From Bdellovibrio sp. qaytius (GTDB taxonomy: Bacteria > Bdellovibrionota > Bdellovibrionia > Bdellovibrionales > Bdellovibrionaceae): a stretch of 64,000 nt of DNA. The DNA lies in assembly GCA_004011035.1 (NCBI GenBank), contig CP025734.1, positions 62,001-126,000 on the forward strand. Direction: 5' to 3'. The notes under the pieces are model-generated. The model saw only the letters and a program-made list of their open reading frames with translations, made no database searches and was not told the origin of the DNA. A program made the position numbers and the translations under genes. Below, piece after piece: positions 1-8,382 of this stretch (its first letter is position 1; each line of letters starts with the position of its first letter).

Positions 1-179
1 TTTTTTAGATATTTTTTTTGCGATAAACTGAAAGATTTCTCTCGAAAAAATAGGCGTCCCTTTTTGCGACTTGTTAAAATTCTGTCGGGGCTTTTTCGAG
101 AAGGTTTTGTATTAAAACAAAAATCCTGTGCTATGGCGCTGTTAAAGTGCTGTCACGAAATTTGCTCATTAGCCACAGA

Positions 180-938
180 ATGGAATACGTGTGTGGTGCT
201 AAAAAATTTCGAATATGCGGTTTAGTGATTTTTATTTTCAGTTCATTTGCAAATGCTGAAATGCCTTTAGATATTCCTGAATTTAAAAATCAATATGAAA
301 TAAATTCTGAAACAGTTTATTTTTCTGACAACAAATTAATACAAGGCGATCTTCGACTATTAGTGGGCAGAAAATTTGATATTTTTAGGCATCACGATTT
401 ACGTTTAGCCGTAGGCGGTTACGGCTTATATCAAGATTCTGAAGATTTTGATTACTCTTATCGCCATGGCGCTGTTGCGCAACTTAAAATAAACCTTCTT
501 AGAAACTGGGTTTTTTTTGAGTATGAGCACCACTACTTTAACACGCGCGATGAATCTGATTACCAAGATGAAAATCGCTATGGTTTGTTTGGTGGTTACT
601 ATTATCAATTTAATGAAAGAACAGCTCTAGATATTTATGCTGAAACTTTTTATATTCCTAATGTTTCACGCGATCATCTTTTAAATGCCAGCCGCGCCAG
701 TATTTATTGGGATACCAAACTATCTGGCTTTCATGTTTTAGATTTACTAGCAGAAGTTTACGCAAAAGATTATCCAGCAGATTGGGGCGGATCACGCACA
801 GATTTGCGGGCGGGCGTAAAATTTCAACCGTGGGAGTTTATTTCAGCTAAAATTTTTACGCCAGTGGCTTCTAGCCACGACAATTCGACTGGTGAATTAC
901 AAGGGCAGATCAACATATATAAGGTCGGAGATTTCTAA
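180..938 (+). CDS. Secreted, probably outer-membrane beta-barrel protein
   Basis: I do not recognise the family. From the ATG at 180 the protein is 252 aa and begins with a signal peptide ending in FANA-E (about residue 26). The rest is rich in alternating aromatic and polar residues (strings of Tyr, Phe, Trp), as in outer-membrane strands. A GTG at 147 would add 11 residues in front of the signal peptide and has no better ribosome site, so ATG is preferred. It lies 3 bases before an NfrB-like glycosyltransferase. In E. coli nfrB is paired with the outer-membrane protein gene nfrA, so a role in exporting or displaying the polymer is a reasonable inference; it is much shorter than NfrA. Confidence 0.6.
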   Translation: MEYVCGAKKFRICGLVIFIFSSFANAEMPLDIPEFKNQYEINSETVYFSDNKLIQGDLRLLVGRKFDIFRHHDLRLAVGGYGLYQDSEDFDYSYRHGAVAQLKINLLRNWVFFEYEHHYFNTRDESDYQDENRYGLFGGYYYQFNERTALDIYAETFYIPNVSRDHLLNASRASIYWDTKLSGFHVLDLLAEVYAKDYPADWGGSRTDLRAGVKFQPWEFISAKIFTPVASSHDNSTGELQGQINIYKVGDF

Positions 939-941
939 ATT

Positions 942-2378
942 ATGGAAAATTTATGGATGATCTTTTCTTATATTATTATTTTTGCAGTGCTGATATTTAG
1001 TTTTGATGATTTATTTATCGATTTTATTGCCATGGTTTTTAATTTAAAGCCCAAAAAAGTTAAGGATGAGCAGCTTAGTTTAATGCACTCAATGCCGCAA
1101 AAAAGAGTTGCGATCATGATCGCTAACTGGCACGAAGCCGACATCATAGAGCGCATGATTCACGGAAACGTAGGCCGAATTGATTATTTGAACTACGATA
1201 TTTTCTTAGGTGTTTATCCAAACGATGTTGAAACGGTTGCGGCAGCTTTAAGATTAGAATCTATGTATGAAATGGTTCATGTGGTAATTAACACTAAACC
1301 AGGGCCGACGTCTAAAGGCCAGATGCTCAACGAAATTATCCACAACATCACAAGCATTGAAATTAAGGATAAAAAATTTTACGACGTATTTATGCTGCAA
1401 GATTCAGAAGATATTATTCATCCACTGTCGTTGAAATTAGTTAATTTTGAAATGGAAGATGTCGATTTTTTACAAACGCCTGTATTTAGTTTACCCACGC
1501 GGTGGACTGATTTAACTCGTGCTATATATATAGATGAATTCACAGAATATCACACCAAAGATATGTTAGTTCGAAGTTTTTTAAAAGGTGGTGTGCCATC
1601 AGCTGGCGTAGGCACTGCTATGTCACATTTGTTTGTTTCTGAAATTCAACTTTTACAAAAAGGTGAACTTTTAAAAGAAGACACTCTCACTGAAGATTAC
1701 CATCTAGGTTTAATGGCCCAACGCTTAGGTTATGATAGTAAGTTTGTTTGTAGTTATGTTCAAAAAAAGAATCACATCGATTACATCGCAACCAGAGAAT
1801 ATTTTCCAGCCTCAACACCAACTTCAATTCGGCAAAAAACACGTTGGACGCTCGGAATTAGTTTTCAAGGTTACGACAATTTAAAATGGTCTAAAACTCT
1901 TTCAGAAAATTATTTTTTATGGCGCGATCGCCGCAGCTTTTTAAATGGAATACTTATACTGTGCTCATATATTTTAACGATATCGTATGTCAGTTATTAT
2001 TTTATAAATGACAGTTGGCCTAAATTTTTAGGCAGTGACCAGATGTTATGGGCTGCGCTTTCGACGAATTTCTACTTAATGGCTATTAGATTAGTGCAGC
2101 GTTTTAGACTGGTTTCTGAGTTAAATGGTTTAAAATTAGGTCTGTTAATTCCCGTTCGATGGCTGCTTGCCAATTACATTAATACACTGGCCTCATTTAA
2201 GGCCTATAAAACTTATCGTACGTCAGTGAAAACGGGCACCCGCCCCCAATGGGTTAAAACCACACATGAATTACCTACTTTTTTTGGAGCAGCTCCGGTT
2301 GTTCCAATCAAATCTCAACATGAAAATTTAAAAGAAGTCAGTCAAGTAACAGAACAGAAAACGGAGCAAATAATATGA
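942..2378 (+). CDS. NfrB-like family 2 glycosyltransferase
   Basis: Predicted inner-membrane processive glycosyltransferase that makes an exopolysaccharide. It has an N-terminal membrane helix (about 5-30), a GT2 domain with VAIMIANWHE (56-65), NTKPGPTSKGQ (117-127), DSED (154-157), PSAGVGT (219-225), TED (250-252) and QKTRW (298-302), then two or more membrane helices (about 333-390). YPND, PGPTSK, YIDEF and PSAGVGT match E. coli NfrB closely as I remember it. The protein is 478 aa. E. coli NfrB is about 745 aa and carries a C-terminal MshEN domain that binds c-di-GMP; that part is missing here. Translationally coupled to the next gene (4-base overlap). Confidence 0.82.
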   Translation: MENLWMIFSYIIIFAVLIFSFDDLFIDFIAMVFNLKPKKVKDEQLSLMHSMPQKRVAIMIANWHEADIIERMIHGNVGRIDYLNYDIFLGVYPNDVETVAAALRLESMYEMVHVVINTKPGPTSKGQMLNEIIHNITSIEIKDKKFYDVFMLQDSEDIIHPLSLKLVNFEMEDVDFLQTPVFSLPTRWTDLTRAIYIDEFTEYHTKDMLVRSFLKGGVPSAGVGTAMSHLFVSEIQLLQKGELLKEDTLTEDYHLGLMAQRLGYDSKFVCSYVQKKNHIDYIATREYFPASTPTSIRQKTRWTLGISFQGYDNLKWSKTLSENYFLWRDRRSFLNGILILCSYILTISYVSYYFINDSWPKFLGSDQMLWAALSTNFYLMAIRLVQRFRLVSELNGLKLGLLIPVRWLLANYINTLASFKAYKTYRTSVKTGTRPQWVKTTHELPTFFGAAPVVPIKSQHENLKEVSQVTEQKTEQII

Positions 2379-4165
2379 AAATGAATTTCAAAAAAATAAT
2401 TAAATATTTTATTTTAATAATAATGTTTCCAGTAATAACTCAGGCCGCGACGGAATGTGTGCAGATTTTTTACGACCGTGGCCCACAAGATTATTGGATT
2501 GGGCATGCCAATGCCGTGTTTATGCAAAACCTTTTAGGGCATTTTCCACATTTGCAACAGGTGGTTGAGCCGATTGAAAACTATAAAAAGGGTGATATCG
2601 AAAGATGTAAAGCCAGTGTTTATATTGGCACACACTTTATGTCGGTTATCCCCGAAGATTTCCACACTGATTATATTAATACAAAAAAAAACGTAGCCTG
2701 GTTAGGATATAATATCTGGCGTAACCCCGAAGTTTTACAAAAAGTATTTAATTACCGTTACGACAAACTAACTACACTCGATACAACACGATTAGATCAG
2801 TCAGCAAAGCCGACATATTTTAAATGGATTTATTACAAAGGCGAAAGATTTAAAAAATTCGGCGAATGGAGCCAAACAAATCCTCGTACTTTTAACGCTC
2901 CTTTTGAAATGAGTGCGATATCACCACTAGATATGGTTAATTCAGAAACACAAATTTTATCAGTGGCCGAACATAACGGAACCGGTGAACGCCTGCCTTA
3001 TATTATTCGCAATAAAAATCATTTTTATGTGGCTGACTCTGTATTTAGTTATATGCATGAGTCTGACCGCTATTTAATATTTTCTGATGTTATCTTTGAT
3101 ATTTTAGGCGAAAAACCACGCCATACAAAAAAGTTTGCAGTGATGCGTATCGAAGACGTTCATCCATTAATTAATGATGATGTTCTTAAGCTTATTTCAT
3201 CAACACTTAAAAAATTAGAAATACCGATTAATATTTCAATTATTCCTTTTTATTATGATCCTCTTCAGTATGATGATCGTCCGGCTAAAGAAGAATTTAT
3301 GCCAGCATCGCAACGCCCAAACTTTGTTGAGTGGATTAAAGATTTACAAGCCAATAATGCCACTTTTATTTGGCATGGTGTAACTCATCAATACAGCAAA
3401 ATTAAAAATCCGTTCACGGGTGCTTCAGGAGACGACTTTGAATTTTGGAATGCGCGCACAAACAAACCAATCGCAGAAGATAATGCTAAATATATTGTCG
3501 ATCGTTTGTTCATTGGGTTTAAAGAGCTGACTAAAGTAAAAATCAAACCTTACATTTGGATTACACCCCACTATCAGGCATCAGCCGTTGATAACATTAT
3601 GTTTTCGTATTTAGTGCCATGGTCAATGGGTCGAATGATTTACCAAAACTTTGATTTAAAAAGTTCATTGCCAGATCACACTAAAAACATGTGGTACACA
3701 GATGTGGATCCGGCCAAGCAAAAAGCCCGTCAATCATATCTTGGCGGTGTACAACTACAAACGAACTCGCCTTGGAGTGGGCAGCTATTTCCCTACGAAA
3801 TTTTTGGTGATGTTTACGGTCAACGTATATTGCCAGAAAATTTAGGTAACGTGCAGCCTAAACTAAATGATCAAGTGTCGTTTCCGCGTACGGCTGATGA
3901 AATTATCGCCGATGCGAAAAGAAATCTAGTGCTGCGCGATGTTTGGGCCTCATATTTTTATCATCCATTTTTATTTCAAATTCCAGAACCACCAACAGCC
4001 AAAGACTGGGCTGACTATGATGGCGATACGCGTGAGATGGAGCGCGTGGTGTTAGAGCTTAAAAAAATGGGTTACGAATTTATCAACATCGAAGAATTTG
4101 CGAGACAAAATGTCGATGTATTAAGACCCGAACCAAAAGTAAATTGGGGCACAAGTTTACACTAA
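2375..4165 (+). CDS. DUF2334 polysaccharide-deacetylase-like secreted protein
   Basis: Predicted periplasmic carbohydrate-active enzyme of the DUF2334 branch of the NodB/polysaccharide deacetylase superfamily. Residues 1-24 form a signal peptide. The deacetylase fold starts near residue 250 with RIEDVHP (258-264), which supplies the acidic metal/catalytic residue, and continues with WHGVTHQY (333-340), giving metal-binding histidines. The N-terminal 230 residues are not assigned. It overlaps the glycosyltransferase stop codon by 4 bases (ATGA). A synthase followed by a deacetylase and preceded by an outer-membrane protein resembles the logic of pgaABCD, although the proteins are not PgaA/PgaB. 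Substrate is unknown; partial deacetylation of the nascent polymer is an inference. Confidence 0.75.
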   Translation: MKMNFKKIIKYFILIIMFPVITQAATECVQIFYDRGPQDYWIGHANAVFMQNLLGHFPHLQQVVEPIENYKKGDIERCKASVYIGTHFMSVIPEDFHTDYINTKKNVAWLGYNIWRNPEVLQKVFNYRYDKLTTLDTTRLDQSAKPTYFKWIYYKGERFKKFGEWSQTNPRTFNAPFEMSAISPLDMVNSETQILSVAEHNGTGERLPYIIRNKNHFYVADSVFSYMHESDRYLIFSDVIFDILGEKPRHTKKFAVMRIEDVHPLINDDVLKLISSTLKKLEIPINISIIPFYYDPLQYDDRPAKEEFMPASQRPNFVEWIKDLQANNATFIWHGVTHQYSKIKNPFTGASGDDFEFWNARTNKPIAEDNAKYIVDRLFIGFKELTKVKIKPYIWITPHYQASAVDNIMFSYLVPWSMGRMIYQNFDLKSSLPDHTKNMWYTDVDPAKQKARQSYLGGVQLQTNSPWSGQLFPYEIFGDVYGQRILPENLGNVQPKLNDQVSFPRTADEIIADAKRNLVLRDVWASYFYHPFLFQIPEPPTAKDWADYDGDTREMERVVLELKKMGYEFINIEEFARQNVDVLRPEPKVNWGTSLH

Positions 4166-4262
4166 TTAATTTAATGGCACGGCGGTAAAGGCACAGACTT
4201 TGTAGAACCAATAAAACATATTGAACCTAATTTGTTAATGTTCGAACAAGAAAGAAGGACGC

Positions 4263-6095
4263 ATGCGTTTTAAAAGTAAACTTAGTCTGTTTTTGATGTC
4301 AGCGATTTGCGTGATGTCAATGAACGTGGCTAAGGCCCAAGAAATACCACCAAGCACTGAAAATAACTCTGTAGATCAAAAGGTTGCTGATAAGAAAATA
4401 AGTGTAGATTACTTTCTTGATTTTGATTGGGGAGAAGAAGTTATTAATTTAACTCCGCACCCAAGTAATTCGCCACCAAACAGTTTTTACGAAGCGGCCA
4501 CAGATACCCTTGTGATGGGAGACTATTCAAAAGGGTTTCGTGTTACAAAATATTCTGAATTTACTGCGGGCGTCGGTCTTAATTGGAACTTTCCGAATTC
4601 AACAGGATTAGGCAGCAAAGCATGGCTTTCAGTCGGCATTATGCCGATCATTGGTAAAACCACTGTGTCACAACAATTTCAACCAACTCTAGATAAAGCT
4701 TTGAGTGCGAATGGTCGCAAAATTCCGATGGAGGCTTCAGATCTTAATTCTTGGGCCATTAATGATTCAGTCAATTACTCAAGCACAGGCGGAATCATTT
4801 TTTCTGTTGGCGTGGGATTTCCAGGAATTGGTATTGGATCAGATTTAGTTGTGCAAGGTACGTTTTCTACATATGTCGAAAGAGAAAATGCCGACGAAGT
4901 TTTTGTTAATATTTCTACAACAAAAGCAAAAAGTTTAAGTTTACAAGTTGATGCCACGTTAGCTCAACTGAGCGTAAGCAAATACAAAGAAATCGAAGAA
5001 GCCATGTCTTACATGATCAATTTTAAAGATCCTGTAGGTTACAAAGCTTATCATGATTTAATTCGCGGTAACGTTGCCGCTATTCAATTATTACTTCAAG
5101 ATCCAAATACCACAGCGATTAAAAAATGGGAGAAACTAAACCGCGTTCAAACACGCAGAATGGTTCAGTTTAATTTCGGCATTCCATTTATTATGAATTG
5201 GGGTTGGTCGTCAGGAAAAATCTATGAATTCAGCGACACACGTGCTTTTTACGACGACACGCGCTCTGAAGTTGAATACGGCATGTACCTTAAAGAAAAA
5301 AGAAAGAAAATTTTTGGCAGTATGGCTGTTAAAACAGAATCATTCTATGGTTCAGTGTTTAGACTCTATAACTACGAAAATGATCTCATGGCTAAACACA
5401 TCTTTGGACAATACGTTTTTAATGCCGATGATAATAAAACCAAAACCAAAGATATGGATAAAACCATTGATAATCTCATCGAAAAAACAGGCCTAAGCGG
5501 TGAGCTAGCATTAAATATTCCATCATATAAAAAATTAAAATTTTCGCGTATCAATTTAGAAGTGAACTTTGATGAAGATCAAACGATCAACATCATGAAC
5601 TCAACTTCAGGGATGATGCCTGAAATGATTGCTGAACGTGCGAATCAATTGGCCGTGAACTTTATGGCTAACGAAAGACAAGTTGTAGCCCTATGTACGC
5701 CGCAAGAAACGCAAGTACCGATGTCGACAGAAAAATGTCTGACTAATCTAAAAGCGCAGAACGCAAGGGCTTCACAAGGTTTAGTGAACGCAGCCAAATT
5801 AATGAAAAAATATTTTGATGCCGGCGATGATAAGGCTTTTGTTTTAGCGTATGCTGATTTTGGTCGTTATATGTTAACGAATGCGACAATGTTTCAAGCC
5901 ATTATAGCGATGGGCGGAGCAGGTGTTGAAATGATTTATAACGTACAAAATACATACTTTCAAAACTACCGTGTAGTCTATGTAACAACAGATACACCAG
6001 GTATGTTTCAAAGAAAGTTCATTGGTAGTGATCCAGTTTGGATTTTTTCAAATAAAGATTTAAATAAAACTTTTAATGTTGCCGTTGGATTGTAA
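4263..6095 (+). CDS. Large secreted protein of unknown function
   Basis: No family recognised. The 610-aa product has a signal peptide (1-25, cleavage after AKA-Q). The first 200 mature residues are Gly/Ser/aromatic-rich with barrel-like alternation (FSVGVGFPGIGIGSDLVV), and the remainder is mixed alpha/beta with two cysteines in a short stretch near residues 478-493. An AAGAAGGA ribosome site precedes the ATG. It lies 97 bases downstream of the deacetylase with no clear terminator between, so it probably belongs to the same transcription unit and may be an envelope component of polysaccharide export. It ends just before a strong bidirectional terminator. Confidence 0.6.
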   Translation: MRFKSKLSLFLMSAICVMSMNVAKAQEIPPSTENNSVDQKVADKKISVDYFLDFDWGEEVINLTPHPSNSPPNSFYEAATDTLVMGDYSKGFRVTKYSEFTAGVGLNWNFPNSTGLGSKAWLSVGIMPIIGKTTVSQQFQPTLDKALSANGRKIPMEASDLNSWAINDSVNYSSTGGIIFSVGVGFPGIGIGSDLVVQGTFSTYVERENADEVFVNISTTKAKSLSLQVDATLAQLSVSKYKEIEEAMSYMINFKDPVGYKAYHDLIRGNVAAIQLLLQDPNTTAIKKWEKLNRVQTRRMVQFNFGIPFIMNWGWSSGKIYEFSDTRAFYDDTRSEVEYGMYLKEKRKKIFGSMAVKTESFYGSVFRLYNYENDLMAKHIFGQYVFNADDNKTKTKDMDKTIDNLIEKTGLSGELALNIPSYKKLKFSRINLEVNFDEDQTINIMNSTSGMMPEMIAERANQLAVNFMANERQVVALCTPQETQVPMSTEKCLTNLKAQNARASQGLVNAAKLMKKYFDAGDDKAFVLAYADFGRYMLTNATMFQAIIAMGGAGVEMIYNVQNTYFQNYRVVYVTTDTPGMFQRKFIGSDPVWIFSNKDLNKTFNVAVGL

Positions 6096-6110
6096 CATAT
6101 AAAAAAAACT

Positions 6111-6149
6111 AAAAAGCCAGCCACAGGTATACAGTGAAGCTGGCTTTTT
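6111..6149. terminator. Bidirectional intrinsic terminator
   Basis: A perfect 11-bp stem (AAAAAGCCAGC / GCTGGCTTTTT) with a 17-base loop lies between two convergent genes. A/T runs on both sides let it end transcription of the secreted unknown on the + strand and of the GMC oxidoreductase on the - strand. Confidence 0.85.
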
Positions 6150-6171
6150 CTTTTTTAAAAACTGTTGCTGG

Positions 6172-8175
6172 TTAAGCTTTGCCAGCGTGATCAGCTAAAA
6201 TAACATCTTTTGCTTTTTCAGAAACAATTAAAGTTGGAAGCATAATAAATAAACCAGGAATATCTGGATAAACCGAAGCATCAACGACGCGTAAGTTTTG
6301 AACGCCATGAACTTTAAACTTACTATCAACAACTGCTGCTGGGTCTGTGGCGCGCCCCATTTTGCTTGTGCAAGACGCGTGGTGGCCCCAAGCCTCTTTC
6401 ATGATCCAAGATTTTAAATCGTTAGGTTTAGATATAGCGCTGCCTGGGTAAATTTCCTTTTTTAATAAGCCATCACCAATACGATTATTAATTCGACGTG
6501 CGACGTTTAAACCTTCATACACTGCATTTAAATCTTCAGTTAAACCATTTTTCTCATCGTGAAAATAACTGAAATTAATATTTGGAGTGTCGCGTGGATC
6601 AGTTGATTTTAATTTAACTTGGCCTGCGTGATTTTTTGTATGCCCTTTTAAAATCGCCCAAGTAAAGTAGCTTGGTTCATTTGAATTTTTTGGCGTCGTA
6701 TCAGCTGAATAGTTCGGGTAATAGCCGGTGAATCTTCCTGGAACACCAAAAATACAAAGATCTGGAGATTTTTGTTTATCACTAGATTTTCGAATCAACG
6801 ACAATGCCAAACCGTTTGATCCATAGATGTGATCACTTGGATTTTTTAAATACTCTTGCCAGCAAGGATCTTTATCAAATTCGTTATTTTTAGCAAACGT
6901 ACAATTTTCTAGAATTGAAATGGGTTTATTCATTTCACTGACAACTGTTACTTCATAACGGTCTTGTAAGTTTAAACCAACGCCGGGTAAATTTTTAACC
7001 ATCGGAATATTGTACTTTTGTAATTCATTTTCAGCACCAATTCCAGATAACATCAGAAGTTGTGGGGTATTAAATGCGCCGCCCGCTAGAATAACTTCGC
7101 GCTTAACCATTGCTTTTTTAGGTGTGCCCATAAAAGCTGAAGCTTTTTGTTTGTTCATCACATCGGCACGATAAGCATGTGCGCCTTCGATAAATTCAAC
7201 ACCTATCGCCTTTGTTTTATCATTTGGATCAAAAAGTACTTTTGTACAAAGGGCATCAGTTTTAACAAATAAATTTCCGGGTAAGCGTCGGCGCGTTTCT
7301 AAAATCAGTTCGCGTACGCCAGAACGAATACCATTCACAGCATTAAACGGCATATTAAATACACCGTTATATTTTTTATCAACATAACCTTGGTCGTTCG
7401 GATTTAATTTTAAACTCGGGTTGGTGTTGATCATGTTTTCTAAGCCACCAACATCTAATTTTAATAACTTATCAAAAAAGTTTGTTGTGTTATCCCAAGC
7501 ATCAACACCAATCGCTGCAGCGGCCATTCGAATTAAAAATTGATCTTTTCCTAGTGTCAGCTCTTTTGATTGATTTAGCGTTAACCAACCACCATTTGCC
7601 GTTTGTATTTTTTGAAAACGCAAGTACATGTCTTTTGCATTCCATGAAGCATCGCCAGTTAAGCTTCCGATGTTGTTCCAGTCTTCGTTATCAGGGTATA
7701 AATGAATTAAAGCATTCACGCGTGTACAGCCACCAACACCAGCTGCACGTGGATAGTAAACACTCGGGTTATCTTTTTGAAATTTAGAATTTAATTTTTC
7801 AAAACTTTTGTACACGCTACTGTCTTGATAACGATCAACGAAGTAAGACCAATTGAGTAAAGGATCTTCGCTGGCTCTGGCATGTAACACCGGCGTTTGA
7901 GAAATTAAATTTGTGCCTTCGCCACCCGCTTCTAAAAGTAAAACGCGGTATCCAGCTTTTGCAAGACCACAAGCGAGTGGTCCACCACCGGCACCAGAAC
8001 CAACAACAATAAAATCAAAACGATCGTTTTCATCAATTTTCCAATTGTTTTCTGCAGACGGCGCGCGAGTTAATGAATCAAATGTTGAACAACTTGTTAA
8101 TGCTGCTGCCGACGCGGCAACGGCAGTAGCTGACTGAACAAACTTACGGCGATTAATTTTATTATTTTTCTTCAT
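6172..8175 (-). CDS. Tat-exported GMC family oxidoreductase
   Basis: FAD-dependent oxidoreductase of the glucose-methanol-choline family, 667 aa. The FAD-binding Rossmann motif is GSGAGGG (59-65), ending in EAGG. The C-terminal part has the active-site segment WGHHASCTSKMG and a terminal VVDASVYPDIPG, both typical of GMC enzymes. The N-terminus is a twin-arginine signal (INRRKFVQ) followed by a hydrophobic stretch ending in LTSC, which also fits a lipobox, so it may be a Tat-exported lipoprotein. The ATG at 8175 is chosen because it puts the RR motif at residue 9. The substrate cannot be read from sequence: sterol, choline, alcohol and sugar oxidation are all within the family. Monocistronic, flanked by a terminator. 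Confidence 0.88.
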   Translation of the reverse strand: MKKNNKINRRKFVQSATAVAASAAALTSCSTFDSLTRAPSAENNWKIDENDRFDFIVVGSGAGGGPLACGLAKAGYRVLLLEAGGEGTNLISQTPVLHARASEDPLLNWSYFVDRYQDSSVYKSFEKLNSKFQKDNPSVYYPRAAGVGGCTRVNALIHLYPDNEDWNNIGSLTGDASWNAKDMYLRFQKIQTANGGWLTLNQSKELTLGKDQFLIRMAAAAIGVDAWDNTTNFFDKLLKLDVGGLENMINTNPSLKLNPNDQGYVDKKYNGVFNMPFNAVNGIRSGVRELILETRRRLPGNLFVKTDALCTKVLFDPNDKTKAIGVEFIEGAHAYRADVMNKQKASAFMGTPKKAMVKREVILAGGAFNTPQLLMLSGIGAENELQKYNIPMVKNLPGVGLNLQDRYEVTVVSEMNKPISILENCTFAKNNEFDKDPCWQEYLKNPSDHIYGSNGLALSLIRKSSDKQKSPDLCIFGVPGRFTGYYPNYSADTTPKNSNEPSYFTWAILKGHTKNHAGQVKLKSTDPRDTPNINFSYFHDEKNGLTEDLNAVYEGLNVARRINNRIGDGLLKKEIYPGSAISKPNDLKSWIMKEAWGHHASCTSKMGRATDPAAVVDSKFKVHGVQNLRVVDASVYPDIPGLFIMLPTLIVSEKAKDVILADHAGKA

Positions 8176-8382
8176 TACTATAGAATAGTAGCCTGTGGCG
8201 GCATTCAAAAGTCCGGATTACCCATTACCCGACCAGCGTCCAGCCCTGTCAACCCGTGTACTAGGCAAAATATGTGAAATTCCAGTCAATTTGTTAATGC
8301 CAATGGGGCATTTTTCACTAACACAAATATCGATAAAGTTATATTTAGCGAACCCCTGCGACATTAGTTATATTTGCCTCTT

